From positions 1-64,000 of the forward strand of contig NZ_FOGC01000002.1 of the NCBI RefSeq assembly GCF_900111105.1: a stretch of 64,000 nucleotides of DNA, in the 5' to 3' direction. Within the stretch, counting starts at the first letter, position 1. Each line of letters starts with the position of its first letter. Of this stretch, positions 45,992 through 54,542 are shown one piece after another. The notes below the pieces were generated by a model. It searched no databases and was not told the origin of the DNA. It saw only the letters and a program-made list of their open reading frames with translations. The position numbers and the translations under genes were made by a program. This stretch comes from Rosenbergiella nectarea (GTDB taxonomy: Bacteria; Pseudomonadota; Gammaproteobacteria; Enterobacterales; Enterobacteriaceae).

Positions 45992-46264
45992 ATGATTATA
46001 TTGAGTGGTTTTTTACGTTGTCGCACACCCGAAGAGTCGCAAACGGTGAGTCATTACCTTCCTAAACACCAACAGCTATCGCGGGCTGAAGCAGGCTGCC
46101 TGTCTTTTTCTGTTACCCAAACCTCCGATCCCTTGGTCTGGCGAGTAGAAGAATCGTTCACGGACAATCATACGTTTGATTGACACCAGCAACGTGTCAC
46201 TGACTCAGAATGGGGCCGTAAAACGGTTGGTATCGTTCGGGATTACACGATTAGCGAGGGCTAG
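45992..46264 (+). pseudogene. ABM-type monooxygenase gene with an in-frame TGA
   Basis: The frame reads a short antibiotic-biosynthesis-monooxygenase-like domain (QQLSRAEAGCLSFSVTQTSD; VWRVEESFTDNHTFD), then TGA at 46,181-46,183, and continues in the same frame with HQQRVTDSEWGRKTVGIVRD until TAG at 46,262. The post-stop part is the normal end of the family (HQQRV..S.WG...GI.RDY). Intact it would be about 90 residues. One substitution would create the TGA (for example from CGA or TGG). The next gene starts 5 bp later. Readthrough is not excluded, but a pseudogene is simpler. Confidence 0.78.
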
Positions 46265-46268
46265 AATA

Positions 46269-46826
46269 ATGGCAGATGCGCTTTTAATTATTGATATGCA
46301 GCAATTTGTGCAGCAACGTATCGATCAGGGTATCGACACTTTCCCCCCCCAAGCGATAGAGAATGGGCTATTGATACTCAACGCTTATCGACAACGCCAG
46401 CGGCCAGTCATTCATATCTATCACCACGATCACGATAGTAACGGAACATTACATCCCGATCAGTTGGCAGCCATGCCGCTCGAGGGTTTTCAACCGCTAC
46501 CGAATGAAAAATTTTTTATTAAACATGGCTCTTCCGCCTTTAGTCATACCGGGCTTTATCAGCATTTACTCGCTGAAGGGATCTCACACCTCACAGTTAT
46601 CGGTGCGGTGGCAGGGTTCTGTGTGAATTCTACGGTACGGGCGGCAAGTGATCTGGGGTTAAGCGTTACGCTCGTTGACGATGCCGTACTTAGCTTTGCC
46701 CTCGCTGGAACGTCGTATAACGCCGAATTATTATGGAATACGACGTTAGCCCTTCTTGCGGCGGATTTCGCAGCGCTCAGCAGTCTAGCGCAGTGGCGGA
46801 GTGAAAATGAAAATAGTATCGAGTAG
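46269..46826 (+). CDS. Isochorismatase-like cysteine hydrolase
   Basis: 185 residues from ATG 46,269, 5 bp after the stop of the monooxygenase remnant; longer starts would run into that gene. Catalytic triad D9 (LLIIDMQQ), K85 (NEKFFIKHGSS) and C118 (GAVAGFCVNSTVRAA), all present, with a cis-peptide region before the Cys. Members hydrolyse amides or vinyl ethers (nicotinamidase, isochorismatase, N-carbamoyl amidases); the substrate here is unknown. It overlaps the next gene by 20 bp, so the three form one transcript. Confidence 0.9.
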   Translation: MADALLIIDMQQFVQQRIDQGIDTFPPQAIENGLLILNAYRQRQRPVIHIYHHDHDSNGTLHPDQLAAMPLEGFQPLPNEKFFIKHGSSAFSHTGLYQHLLAEGISHLTVIGAVAGFCVNSTVRAASDLGLSVTLVDDAVLSFALAGTSYNAELLWNTTLALLAADFAALSSLAQWRSENENSIE

Positions 46827-47118
46827 TCGCTTTACTGGGGAGCGTGCTTGGCAAGCGCTTGATATTGCAGATTTTGAGGGAACTTCCGTCCGATTACATT
46901 GGACCGATCAACCCTATAAATGGCACATCAACGATGGCCAAGAGGTATTCGCAGTAATGCAGGGCCGCGTTGAGATGTTCTACCGAGTGGCGGGGGAAGA
47001 AAAATCGGTGATGCTAGAGGTCGGCGATATCTTTTATGCCAGTGTCGGTACTGAACATGTCGCCCATCCCCGCGGGGAAGCGCGAGTTTTAGTGGTAGAA
47101 AAAGCCGGTTCAGTCTAA
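46807..47118 (+). CDS. Small cupin protein
   Basis: 103 residues from ATG 46,807 (a GTG two codons earlier is possible). A single cupin barrel: YKWHINDGQEVFAVMQGRVE gives the H-X-G/N-X-E metal-binding motif 1, and ASVGTEHVAHP motif 2. Typically a small metal-binding enzyme or sensor. Encoded with the hydrolase and the monooxygenase remnant, which suggests a small degradative or detoxification operon; the pathway is not known. Confidence 0.85.
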   Translation: MKIVSSSRFTGERAWQALDIADFEGTSVRLHWTDQPYKWHINDGQEVFAVMQGRVEMFYRVAGEEKSVMLEVGDIFYASVGTEHVAHPRGEARVLVVEKAGSV

Positions 47119-47454
47119 TCACTGCCCTAAGGCGCTAAAATGCCAGGTAAAGATTCGCAAAGCTGCGGGATTTATCGCCATTACTGTGCCAGAATTACAA
47201 TAACACCATTACCGAGGACAAATTTTTTCCGCAACGATGAGAAGCAACCCCGCGGATAAATTGTAATTTTTATGCGTATGCCGATCCATAAAGAAGGATT
47301 CTTTTGTTCGACTGTTTTATCTCCTTTCTCCTACTCTGCGAGTGATCAACACTGGCGCTCTGCGCTTTAGCTCCACTCTTCCTGATCGTTTTTAAAATTA
47401 TCTCTCACCCACTTGGGGTGCAGAGCACCTATGCCATGATTTGGAAGAATCACC
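47119..47454 (+). other. Leader region of mdtJI
   Basis: 336-bp gap. It contains a 32-codon leader ORF (47,272-47,370), a 9-codon ORF just before it (ATG at 47,236) and an 84-nt segment between leader ORF and mdtJ. No other gene was seen. Confidence 0.6.
47272..47370 (+). CDS. Leader peptide ORF upstream of mdtJI (MdtU-like)
   Basis: 32 codons encoding MRMPIHKEGFFCSTVLSPFS followed by YSASDQHWRSAL. It sits 84 bp upstream of mdtJ in the transcript leader. In E. coli, mdtJI is controlled by an upstream ORF (mdtU) of similar size in response to spermidine; I rely on that knowledge and have no aligned sequence. Position and size fit; the ribosome site is weak. It may sense polyamine during translation. 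Confidence 0.5.
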   Translation: MRMPIHKEGFFCSTVLSPFSYSASDQHWRSAL

Positions 47455-47808
47455 ATGTTTTATTGGATGCTATTAGTACTCGCGATTGTTTTTGAAGTCA
47501 CTGGGACATTATCGATGAAGTGGTCAACCCTCAGTGGGGCCGCCAGTGGTTATTACATTATGTTATTAATGATTGGATGTTCTTACCTCTCGTTATCTAT
47601 TGCGATAAAAAAAATCGCCTTAGGGGTCGCCTACGCGATGTGGGAAGGGGTAGGCATTATTCTGATCTCTTTATGTAGCCTATGGCTATTTGACGAAACA
47701 TTATCGGCTGGGCAACTCTTTGGTCTAGTGCTATTGATCCTCGGGATCACCTTGATCAAGATTGGGACACGCGCGACAGCCCCCAAAGAGCAAGGAGTGA
47801 TGCAATGA
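47455..47808 (+). CDS. mdtJ: MdtJ, SMR-family spermidine exporter subunit
   Basis: 117 residues (E. coli 121), four membrane helices. The conserved membrane Glu in TM1 is present ([11 protein letters not shown]), as is [15 protein letters not shown] in TM3. MdtJ forms a heteromer with MdtI that exports spermidine in E. coli. Its stop overlaps the mdtI start (ATGA), giving coupled synthesis. A leader ORF lies upstream. Confidence 0.93.
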   Translation: MFYWMLLVLAIVFEVTGTLSMKWSTLSGAASGYYIMLLMIGCSYLSLSIAIKKIALGVAYAMWEGVGIILISLCSLWLFDETLSAGQLFGLVLLILGITLIKIGTRATAPKEQGVMQ

Positions 47809-48140
47809 TCGCTTTCTTACTTGAGTGGCAACACAGCTTATGGTTGTTACTGGCGGTGATCCTCGAAATCATCGCTAACGTTTTACTTAAACTCTCCAAT
47901 GGATTTCAAAAGAAAGGCTACGGCATATTGTCACTGATTGCGGTGCTGGCGGCGTTTAGTGCGCTAGGGCAAGCGGTAAAGGGGATCGATTTAGCGGTGG
48001 CGTATGCACTGTGGGGCGGATTGGGGCTACTGGCAACGATTACCTTTGGCTGGATCTTATTTGGTCAACGACTTAATTGGATCGGCGGCGTAGGGATCTT
48101 TCTGCTGCTGCTTGGTATGGCGGTCATTAAATTAGCCTAA
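47805..48140 (+). CDS. mdtI: MdtI, SMR-family spermidine exporter subunit
   Basis: 111 residues (E. coli 109), four membrane helices. [16 protein letters not shown] carries the essential TM1 Glu, and [18 protein letters not shown] is near-identical to E. coli MdtI. The pair is inserted antiparallel or parallel in the inner membrane to pump spermidine out. Encoded right after and overlapping mdtJ. Confidence 0.94.
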   Translation: MIAFLLEWQHSLWLLLAVILEIIANVLLKLSNGFQKKGYGILSLIAVLAAFSALGQAVKGIDLAVAYALWGGLGLLATITFGWILFGQRLNWIGGVGIFLLLLGMAVIKLA

Positions 48141-48177
48141 GTTTAATGCCGGTTATTGTACGCCCTCTCACCTAAAA

Positions 48178-48200
48178 ATGGGGGGAATTATCCCCCCAAA
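48178..48200. terminator. Bidirectional terminator between mdtI and DUF1471 gene
   Basis: GGGGGG / CCCCCC stem with a 6-nt AT loop, A-rich on the left and AAAT on the right, between convergent genes. Confidence 0.7.
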
Positions 48201-48206
48201 TCTTAC

Positions 48207-48491
48207 TTATTTGTACAGATCGACTACGGCATCGAAGTTCGGGCCGTGTTCACGTGCAGCGATGACGACGTAATACTTCGCACCTTTCTCATCCGCACGT
48301 TTAGAGATCTCCTGATGTAGATCGGAAGGCGAAGAGATGCTTCCTCCCGTTTCGGCCACTGAGATTGATCCTACTTTAGTTAATTTAAAATGTTTGACTT
48401 CTTCTTTTGAAATATTTTGGGCAGCTTGTGCAGCAACACAGCAGGTTAAACCGAACAGACCTGCAAAAAGCATCGAACGTGTTATTTTCAT
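48207..48491 (-). CDS. DUF1471 (BhsA/McbA/YhcN) periplasmic protein
   Basis: 94 residues: signal peptide about 1-23 (cut after AQA), then a DUF1471 domain with KVGSISVAETGGSISSPSDL and DEKGAKYYVVIAARE, a single alpha/beta fold. Family members are induced by stress such as acid, peroxide or copper and influence biofilm or envelope. The exact paralogue cannot be fixed. Monocistronic. Confidence 0.92.
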   Translation of the reverse strand: MKITRSMLFAGLFGLTCCVAAQAAQNISKEEVKHFKLTKVGSISVAETGGSISSPSDLHQEISKRADEKGAKYYVVIAAREHGPNFDAVVDLYK

Positions 48492-48672
48492 TTTTTCCTT
48501 CCTCTAGGTAGAGAAGCATGGGCTAGCATCATTGCATCGTTATCCGGCCAAGCAAGATAAGATGATTCTTTATAATTAAACAACTGTTGTAATAATCGAG
48601 ATAAAATTAGCATTTCTCGTAAAGTATTTGTGAGTTCAATCACAACAGGCATTGATCTCCGTCAGGTATTTT

Positions 48673-49536
48673 TTACCGCTGCTGGCGAAACGCTGTCGGC
48701 GTGATCCCGGTATCTCGTTTAATCCTTAGGCTTAAATGGCTCGCTGAACTAAAACCACATTGATAGGCAATATCCGTCATACTGCATCGGCTGGTCGCAA
48801 GGAGCTGCTTGGCACGCTGCAAACGGCGTTGCATTACATAGTGATGGGGCGGGGTAGACATTGAGGCGGTAAACATCCGCGCAAAATGGTATTCACTTAA
48901 CGCCGCCTGTTGTGCCAAGACGGTTAATGTCAGCGGCTCGGCGAGGTGGGCGTCGATGTAGTCGCAAACGTTGCGTAAAACATAAGGCGATAAGCCTCCC
49001 GTCACCGTCGGTAGACGCCATTTTACTTGGCTGTAATGCTGAATGAGGTGAGTTAATAATAGCGAGCTTGCTGAACTGAGTGCCAGCTGGTTTGCGTTAT
49101 CCTGCCAATCGTAGCTGAGTAAAAAGTGACGATACAGCGCCGTGACCCTATCATCACGCTGAAAACTAGTTTCCACTAAGCTAAATTCGGCTGGGCTACG
49201 ATCCCAAATCTGCTCGCCAATGTGCCGAAGATGCTGCTGAGTACAATAGAGATGTACGAAGGATAATGGCCCCCGGATATCCCAATGGCTCTCCACATCT
49301 TTAGGCATGATACAGAGCTTATCTGGCCCCCCGCCGTTTTGCCAACCGCCACGACATTTTTGAAAACTTTGATAGCCGCCGTGCGTATAGAGGCTGAGGG
49401 TATGGTGATCACTTAATACCTTGATTTGATCGCACTGGTTTGACCACGAGGCCAACTGAATACCTGTATTGAGCGCGACCTTTTGATGCAAGGTCGCTCG
49501 CTGCTGGCTTAAGGTATCGAACGTTTGGTAATGCAT
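48673..49536 (-). CDS. AraC-family transcriptional regulator
   Basis: 287 residues. The C-terminal about 100 residues hold two helix-turn-helix motifs (LTVLAQQAALSEYHFARMFT; MTDIAYQCGFSSASHLSLRI). The N-terminal part is a ligand/cupin-like sensor with no clear motif. It diverges from a DMT exporter gene 177 bp away, so it probably controls that gene and itself. Effector unknown. Confidence 0.92.
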   Translation of the reverse strand: MHYQTFDTLSQQRATLHQKVALNTGIQLASWSNQCDQIKVLSDHHTLSLYTHGGYQSFQKCRGGWQNGGGPDKLCIMPKDVESHWDIRGPLSFVHLYCTQQHLRHIGEQIWDRSPAEFSLVETSFQRDDRVTALYRHFLLSYDWQDNANQLALSSASSLLLTHLIQHYSQVKWRLPTVTGGLSPYVLRNVCDYIDAHLAEPLTLTVLAQQAALSEYHFARMFTASMSTPPHHYVMQRRLQRAKQLLATSRCSMTDIAYQCGFSSASHLSLRIKRDTGITPTAFRQQR

Positions 49537-49713
49537 GCAACGCTCCAGATAATCAGGGAATAATCCAGTGTATGAATCGGAAAGGATTATTACTAGCTTT
49601 TAGCGTCTTTGCCTAACAAAAACCGCAAGAATATATAAATCATCCTCATGAAGATGACAGCATTTTGCTTGGGCTGAGCGCACAGTGGCGGTGTAAACTT
49701 AGTGGGGATGCCG

Positions 49714-50655
49714 ATGAACGGATTATTATATTTATGTGTAGTGGCAATTTGGGGCACAACGTGGTTCGCAATTGCGTTACAGCAAGGTGAGGTGCCTATT
49801 CTGGTCTCGATTTTTTGGCGTTTCGCACTGGCGGGCGGCCTATTGTTATTGATTAGCCGCTGGCGGTTAGGCAAAAACCCATTATCGTGGCGTGATCATG
49901 GTTTTTGCCTAATACAGGGCCTTTGTGCCTTTAGTCTTAATTTTTACTGTTTTTATCTTGCCGCAGCACACATCACCACAGGGATAGAGTCCGTTATCTT
50001 TTCGATGGCAATCTTGTTTAATGCCATCAACCAAGCGCTATTTTACCGTATTACGCCGGTAAAACGTTTTTGGCCCGCTGCGGCGCTGGGGATTGTTGGC
50101 ATTGCCATACTCTTTAGCGATCAGTGGGGAACCAAACATTTCTCGGCGTCGCTTGGCTTAGGCGTAGCGCTAAGCTTATTGGGAACCTACGGTTTCTCTT
50201 TAGGGAATATGTTGAGCATTAGACATCAGCGAAAAGGCTTAGCAATACTGACGACCAATAGTTGGGCGATGTGTTATGGCGCGGCAGTGGCGGGAGCGCT
50301 CTCTTATTTTCTCGGTAACTCTTTTATCTTACCCGCACAGCCTCTTTATCTCGGTGCGTTATTCTATCTCGCGCTATTTGGCTCGGTGATTGGCTTTGGC
50401 GCTTACTATTTATTGGTAGGGCGAATCGGTGCCGGGCAAGCTGCCTATACTACGGTACTGTTTCCCTTAGTCGCTTTAGCCATCTCAACCCGGTTCGAGG
50501 GGTATCAGTGGCATCCCCATGCGGTGGTTGGGTTGGGCGTGGTTTTATTGGGAAATTTCATTATGTTTTTCCCCTTACACAAGTTTGGAAAAAGCCGGCT
50601 CCGTTCCCCCCTCGCTTCTGCAACGATAGAAGGGAAACGGAGCGACCTTCCCTGA
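49714..50655 (+). CDS. EamA/DMT-family exporter
   Basis: 313 residues from ATG 49,714, chosen because GTGGGG sits about 7 bp upstream and membrane helix 1 starts there; ATG 49,708 is an alternative. Ten predicted membrane helices in two EamA repeats (VVAIWGTTWFAIALQQGEVP near the start and the YYLLVGRIGAGQAAYTTVLF repeat). Members export amino acids, metabolites or drugs. Next to a divergent AraC regulator, so probably induced by its substrate. Confidence 0.88.
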   Translation: MNGLLYLCVVAIWGTTWFAIALQQGEVPILVSIFWRFALAGGLLLLISRWRLGKNPLSWRDHGFCLIQGLCAFSLNFYCFYLAAAHITTGIESVIFSMAILFNAINQALFYRITPVKRFWPAAALGIVGIAILFSDQWGTKHFSASLGLGVALSLLGTYGFSLGNMLSIRHQRKGLAILTTNSWAMCYGAAVAGALSYFLGNSFILPAQPLYLGALFYLALFGSVIGFGAYYLLVGRIGAGQAAYTTVLFPLVALAISTRFEGYQWHPHAVVGLGVVLLGNFIMFFPLHKFGKSRLRSPLASATIEGKRSDLP

Positions 50656-50948
50656 GTCTTATCAGTTATCAGCAGCTTTAGCTGTTGCAACAGAAGATAA
50701 CGCTCTTCTTGCCCTGGTGAGGCTGATGACCCAAAACCCGACAGCGCAAATTTTGGGTCTCTTGCACAATAATTTTTAATCGACGATAAAGACTCAGGGC
50801 AGAATTATAGAGATAGCAGGATAACGCAGCAATATCTGATACGGGGTGGAGATTGATTGATATCAACTCAATTAGTATTTTTAACAAGTAGCAAAGGGTT
50901 ATAACATAAAAAAATATTCTACTTCTGATTCTGACGGAGGCACGCTCC
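50656..50948. other. 293-bp region before ghrA
   Basis: Carries a 9-bp perfect hairpin GACCCAAAA / TTTTGGGTC (50,728-50,759) of unknown role, then AT-rich sequence with the ghrA promoter region. The hairpin is followed by few T residues. No gene was seen. Confidence 0.45.
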
Positions 50949-51869
50949 ATGCACCCCATCGCTTTTTATAGTCGTCATGCTGAAACTGATTTATGGCTAG
51001 CTCCTTTACACGCTGCACTCCCTGACGTCACCCTAAATGTTTGGCCTGTTCACGACGAACGGGCGACGGTTGCGCTCACCTGGGCACCTGATCAAGCCTT
51101 TATTGATGCCCATCCGAACCTTAAAGTGATTTTTAATATGGGGGCCGGGGTGGATGCCATTTTATCTCTAACGTTACCCAAGGATATCGCGGTCATACGT
51201 GTAAAAGATGGCGGGATGGCCGTGCAATTAGCGGAGTACTGTTGTGAAGCAGTGATTCGGTTTTATCGCGAGTTTCCGCAATATGAGCAACAACGTCAGC
51301 AACATAAGTGGCAAAACAACTTACTTAATAACCGCGAGGATTACCCAGTCGGCGTGATGGGACTGGGTGTGCTGGGGGAAAAAATAGCGCAATCTCTGCG
51401 CCAGTTTGATTACCCGGTTAATGGCTGGAGTCATAGCCGCAAAGCGATCCCTGGGGTGACTTGCTACGATGGACAGCAGTTAGAGGCCTTCTTACGCGCG
51501 TCACGAATACTGATTTGTGTACTGCCTCTTACCGATAAAACACGAGGGATCCTTAATACTCAACATCTCTCTCTACTTAAAGACGATGGCTACGTAATCA
51601 ATGTCGCTCGAGGCGGTCATCTGATTGAGGAGGACCTTATCCAGTTGATCAAGGAAGGGAAAATACGTGGCGCAACGCTAGACGTGACACAGAATGAACC
51701 CTTGAGCGATAGGGATCCTCTCTGGCAAGTCCCGCAAATTCGTATTACTCCCCATATTGCCGGTAAAACACAGGTCGACCACGTCTTGGCTCAGGTCGTG
51801 CCGCAAATTACACGCTGGTTTGCACAAGGTGAGGTCGAGGGAGCGATCGATTTACATCAGGGATATTAA
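50949..51869 (+). CDS. ghrA: Glyoxylate/hydroxypyruvate reductase A
   Basis: 306 residues (E. coli GhrA 312). D-2-hydroxyacid dehydrogenase fold: nucleotide-binding VGVMGLGVLGEKIAQSL near residue 135, catalytic Arg in VARGGHL, Glu in TQNEPLSD, and His in RITPHIAGKT. It reduces glyoxylate and hydroxypyruvate with NADPH. RBS GACGGAGGCACG. It stands between the DMT exporter and gcd and has no partner gene. Confidence 0.9.
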   Translation: MHPIAFYSRHAETDLWLAPLHAALPDVTLNVWPVHDERATVALTWAPDQAFIDAHPNLKVIFNMGAGVDAILSLTLPKDIAVIRVKDGGMAVQLAEYCCEAVIRFYREFPQYEQQRQQHKWQNNLLNNREDYPVGVMGLGVLGEKIAQSLRQFDYPVNGWSHSRKAIPGVTCYDGQQLEAFLRASRILICVLPLTDKTRGILNTQHLSLLKDDGYVINVARGGHLIEEDLIQLIKEGKIRGATLDVTQNEPLSDRDPLWQVPQIRITPHIAGKTQVDHVLAQVVPQITRWFAQGEVEGAIDLHQGY

Positions 51870-52015
51870 TCAATTTCGCTCGAAGTGGCATTTTTGGAGC
51901 GGAAAAGCTGTCGTGTCAGTTCTATTATCCACAATTACTTATATGACTTTACATTTATTTAACCTATCGCTCACACGACAACTTTTCCACTCACTATTTC
52001 GCACAGGTCATCGCC

Positions 52016-54415
52016 ATGAAAGGTAAATTGCTATTACTAAGGATCGTGTCTGTCTTGCTGCTGCTCACCAGTATCGTCATGATAGCGGGTGGGGGCTATT
52101 TGCTCTCTTTATCAGGATCTTCATATTACTTGGTTGCAGGGATCTTCCTGCTGATCAGCGCGATTCAACTCTTTCGCCGTAAATCTTCCGGCGCGATACT
52201 GTTTTTTATCGTGTACGTTGCCACTATCCTCTGGACCATTGATGAGAGTGGTACCGACTATTGGGGATGGGTGCCTCGCTTATCTTTACTCACCGTTTAT
52301 GGTTTCCTCTTGGCATTAAGCTTGCCGGCCCTGCAGCGCCAACCGTCGAATAAACTCAGTTTCGGCTTAGCCGGGATTTTTATCGTGATCTTTGCGGTCG
52401 CCTTTGGCATGGCGTTTATACCAACGCATAGTTTTAACTCTGGGGATGCCCTGCCACAACAGCCTCTGGTTAAGACGCCTACGCCTTCGCAGGCGGAACA
52501 ACCGGATAGCGACTGGACCTATTATGGCCGAGATGCCGATGCCTCACGCTTCTCCCCCTTAAGCCAAATTACCCCAGATAACGTAGGACAGCTTAAACGT
52601 GCCTGGACTTATCGGACAGGTGACTTACCTGCACGTGGACAGGTCAATAAATGGGCGGCTGAAAATACCCCCATCAAGGTCGGTGATGCCGTCTATGTCT
52701 GTTCTGCACGGAATAACATCATCAAGCTGGATGCTAAAACCGGTAAAAAAATCTGGGAGCACAACACTGGCGTAAAATATGAGAGCATTCCTTATACCGC
52801 TGCGTGTAAGGGCTTAAGCTACTATACATCGACCCATACGCCCGCTGGTCAAGCCTGTCACACTCGTCTTATCGTGGGAACCTTGGATGAGCGTCTTGTG
52901 GCCGTCGACAGCGAAACAGGACAGTCTTGCCAAAATTTTGGTGATCAAGGCCAAACAAACTTACTAAAAGGTTTAGGTTATACCGTTCCGGGTTTCGTTG
53001 CCGTGACCGCGCCAGTGCCTATTATCAATGGCACCATCGTTGTTAATCACGAAGTTCTGGATGGACAACGTCGTTGGGCTCCTTCAGGTGTTATCCGCGG
53101 ATATGATGCGGAAACGGGACAGTTCAAATGGGCGTGGGATGTGAATAATCCTACGGATCACAAAGAACCGGCAGCAGGTAAAGAATATAGTCGTGGCACG
53201 CCTAACTCTTGGGCGACCATGGTGGGGGATAACCGTCTGGGAGTAGTGTACGTCCCAACCGGTAACTCTGCTGCTGATTACTACAGTCAATTACGCTCGG
53301 CGAATGAGAATAAGGTTTCCTCATCCATCGTTGCCATCGATGTGAAAACCGGTGACGTCCGTTGGGTCTTCCAAACCGTGCATAAAGATGTGTGGGATTA
53401 CGACATCGGTTCACAACCTACGTTATTCGATTTCCCTGGACCTAATGGATCGACGATCCCTGCGATAATTGTACCGACTAAACGTGGCCAAACTTTCGTC
53501 CTCAACCGCGAAACCGGTAAGCCCTTAACACCGGTTGAAGAAAAAGCGGCGCCAGCGGCGGTTGTTAAAGAGGACCCCCGTGCGCCAACACAGCCTTGGT
53601 CAGTCGGTATGCCTCGCCTAGGTTTTCCTGATCTGAGCGAGCGGAAAATGTGGGGCCTAACGATGTTCGATCAGCTTGCCTGCCGTATTAAGTTCCGTCA
53701 AGCCCGTTACGAAGGTGAATTTACCCCGCCAAGTTTAGATAAGCCGTGGATCGAATACCCGGGCTACAATGGCGGAAGCGACTGGGGCAGTGTGGCCTAC
53801 AACCCACAAAATGGTGTGCTGATCGCTAACTGGAATAATACGCCAATGTATGACCAGTTGATCACACGTAAAAAAGCCGACAAGTTAGATCTACAATCGA
53901 TTGACTCGCCGAAGTATAAGCCTGGCGGCGGCGGTGCAGAAGGTAATGGTGCCATGGCGGATACACCGTATGCGATCCAAGTCTCTCCGTTCTATTTAGA
54001 GAGCACGCAGATGCTGTGTAATGAACCGCCTTACGGCATGATTACGGCGATCGATATGCACACCCGTAAAGTATTATGGCAACATCCGTTAGGGAGTGGT
54101 GAGAAGAACGGTCCATTCGGTCTTCCTACTCATATGCCGATCACTGTCGGTACACCTAATAATGGTGGTCCAATCATTACGGCGGGGGGGCTAACCTTTG
54201 TTGCCGCAACGACCGATAATAAAATCCGTGCCTTCGATAACCGTACCGGTAAAGAAGTCTGGAGCGATACCTTACCTGCGGGAGGGCAAGCTACTCCTAT
54301 GACCTATTCTGCTGGAGGTAAACAGTATCTGGTCATTATGGCGGGTGGCCACCACTTTATGCGTACTCATGTTGGCGATTATGTCATTGCCTACACCCTT
54401 CCTGATAACCACTAA
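52016..54415 (+). CDS. gcd: Membrane-bound PQQ-dependent glucose dehydrogenase
   Basis: 799 residues (E. coli Gcd 796). Five N-terminal membrane helices (about 5-140) carry the quinone-reducing site. A periplasmic eight-bladed propeller follows, with SDWTYYGRDADASRFSPLSQ at its start, and the conserved NGGSDWGSVAYNPQNGVL and EGNGAMADTPYAIQVSPF segments. It oxidises D-glucose to gluconolactone and passes electrons to ubiquinone. No pqq biosynthesis genes lie in this window, so the cofactor must come from elsewhere in the genome or from the environment. Terminator follows. Confidence 0.97.
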   Translation: MKGKLLLLRIVSVLLLLTSIVMIAGGGYLLSLSGSSYYLVAGIFLLISAIQLFRRKSSGAILFFIVYVATILWTIDESGTDYWGWVPRLSLLTVYGFLLALSLPALQRQPSNKLSFGLAGIFIVIFAVAFGMAFIPTHSFNSGDALPQQPLVKTPTPSQAEQPDSDWTYYGRDADASRFSPLSQITPDNVGQLKRAWTYRTGDLPARGQVNKWAAENTPIKVGDAVYVCSARNNIIKLDAKTGKKIWEHNTGVKYESIPYTAACKGLSYYTSTHTPAGQACHTRLIVGTLDERLVAVDSETGQSCQNFGDQGQTNLLKGLGYTVPGFVAVTAPVPIINGTIVVNHEVLDGQRRWAPSGVIRGYDAETGQFKWAWDVNNPTDHKEPAAGKEYSRGTPNSWATMVGDNRLGVVYVPTGNSAADYYSQLRSANENKVSSSIVAIDVKTGDVRWVFQTVHKDVWDYDIGSQPTLFDFPGPNGSTIPAIIVPTKRGQTFVLNRETGKPLTPVEEKAAPAAVVKEDPRAPTQPWSVGMPRLGFPDLSERKMWGLTMFDQLACRIKFRQARYEGEFTPPSLDKPWIEYPGYNGGSDWGSVAYNPQNGVLIANWNNTPMYDQLITRKKADKLDLQSIDSPKYKPGGGGAEGNGAMADTPYAIQVSPFYLESTQMLCNEPPYGMITAIDMHTRKVLWQHPLGSGEKNGPFGLPTHMPITVGTPNNGGPIITAGGLTFVAATTDNKIRAFDNRTGKEVWSDTLPAGGQATPMTYSAGGKQYLVIMAGGHHFMRTHVGDYVIAYTLPDNH

Positions 54416-54420
54416 TCGTT

Positions 54421-54441
54421 ACGGCCCTGCGGGGCCGTTTA
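54421..54441 (+). terminator. gcd terminator
   Basis: ACGGCCC / GGGCCGT perfect 7-bp stem directly after the stop; only a short TTT run follows. Confidence 0.7.
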
Positions 54442-54542
54442 CATATTGATAAAAAGTTTTCATCAATTCATCCGACCAGTGTGATCTTCGTCAACTATAG
54501 TTATTAACCTAAGCCTATTTTATTTGACAACGGAGCTAACAA

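Noticed and set aside
46181-46183. TGA as a selenocysteine codon in the monooxygenase gene
   Set aside because: No SECIS-like hairpin is evident right after it, and the family uses no selenocysteine; a nonsense mutation is simpler.
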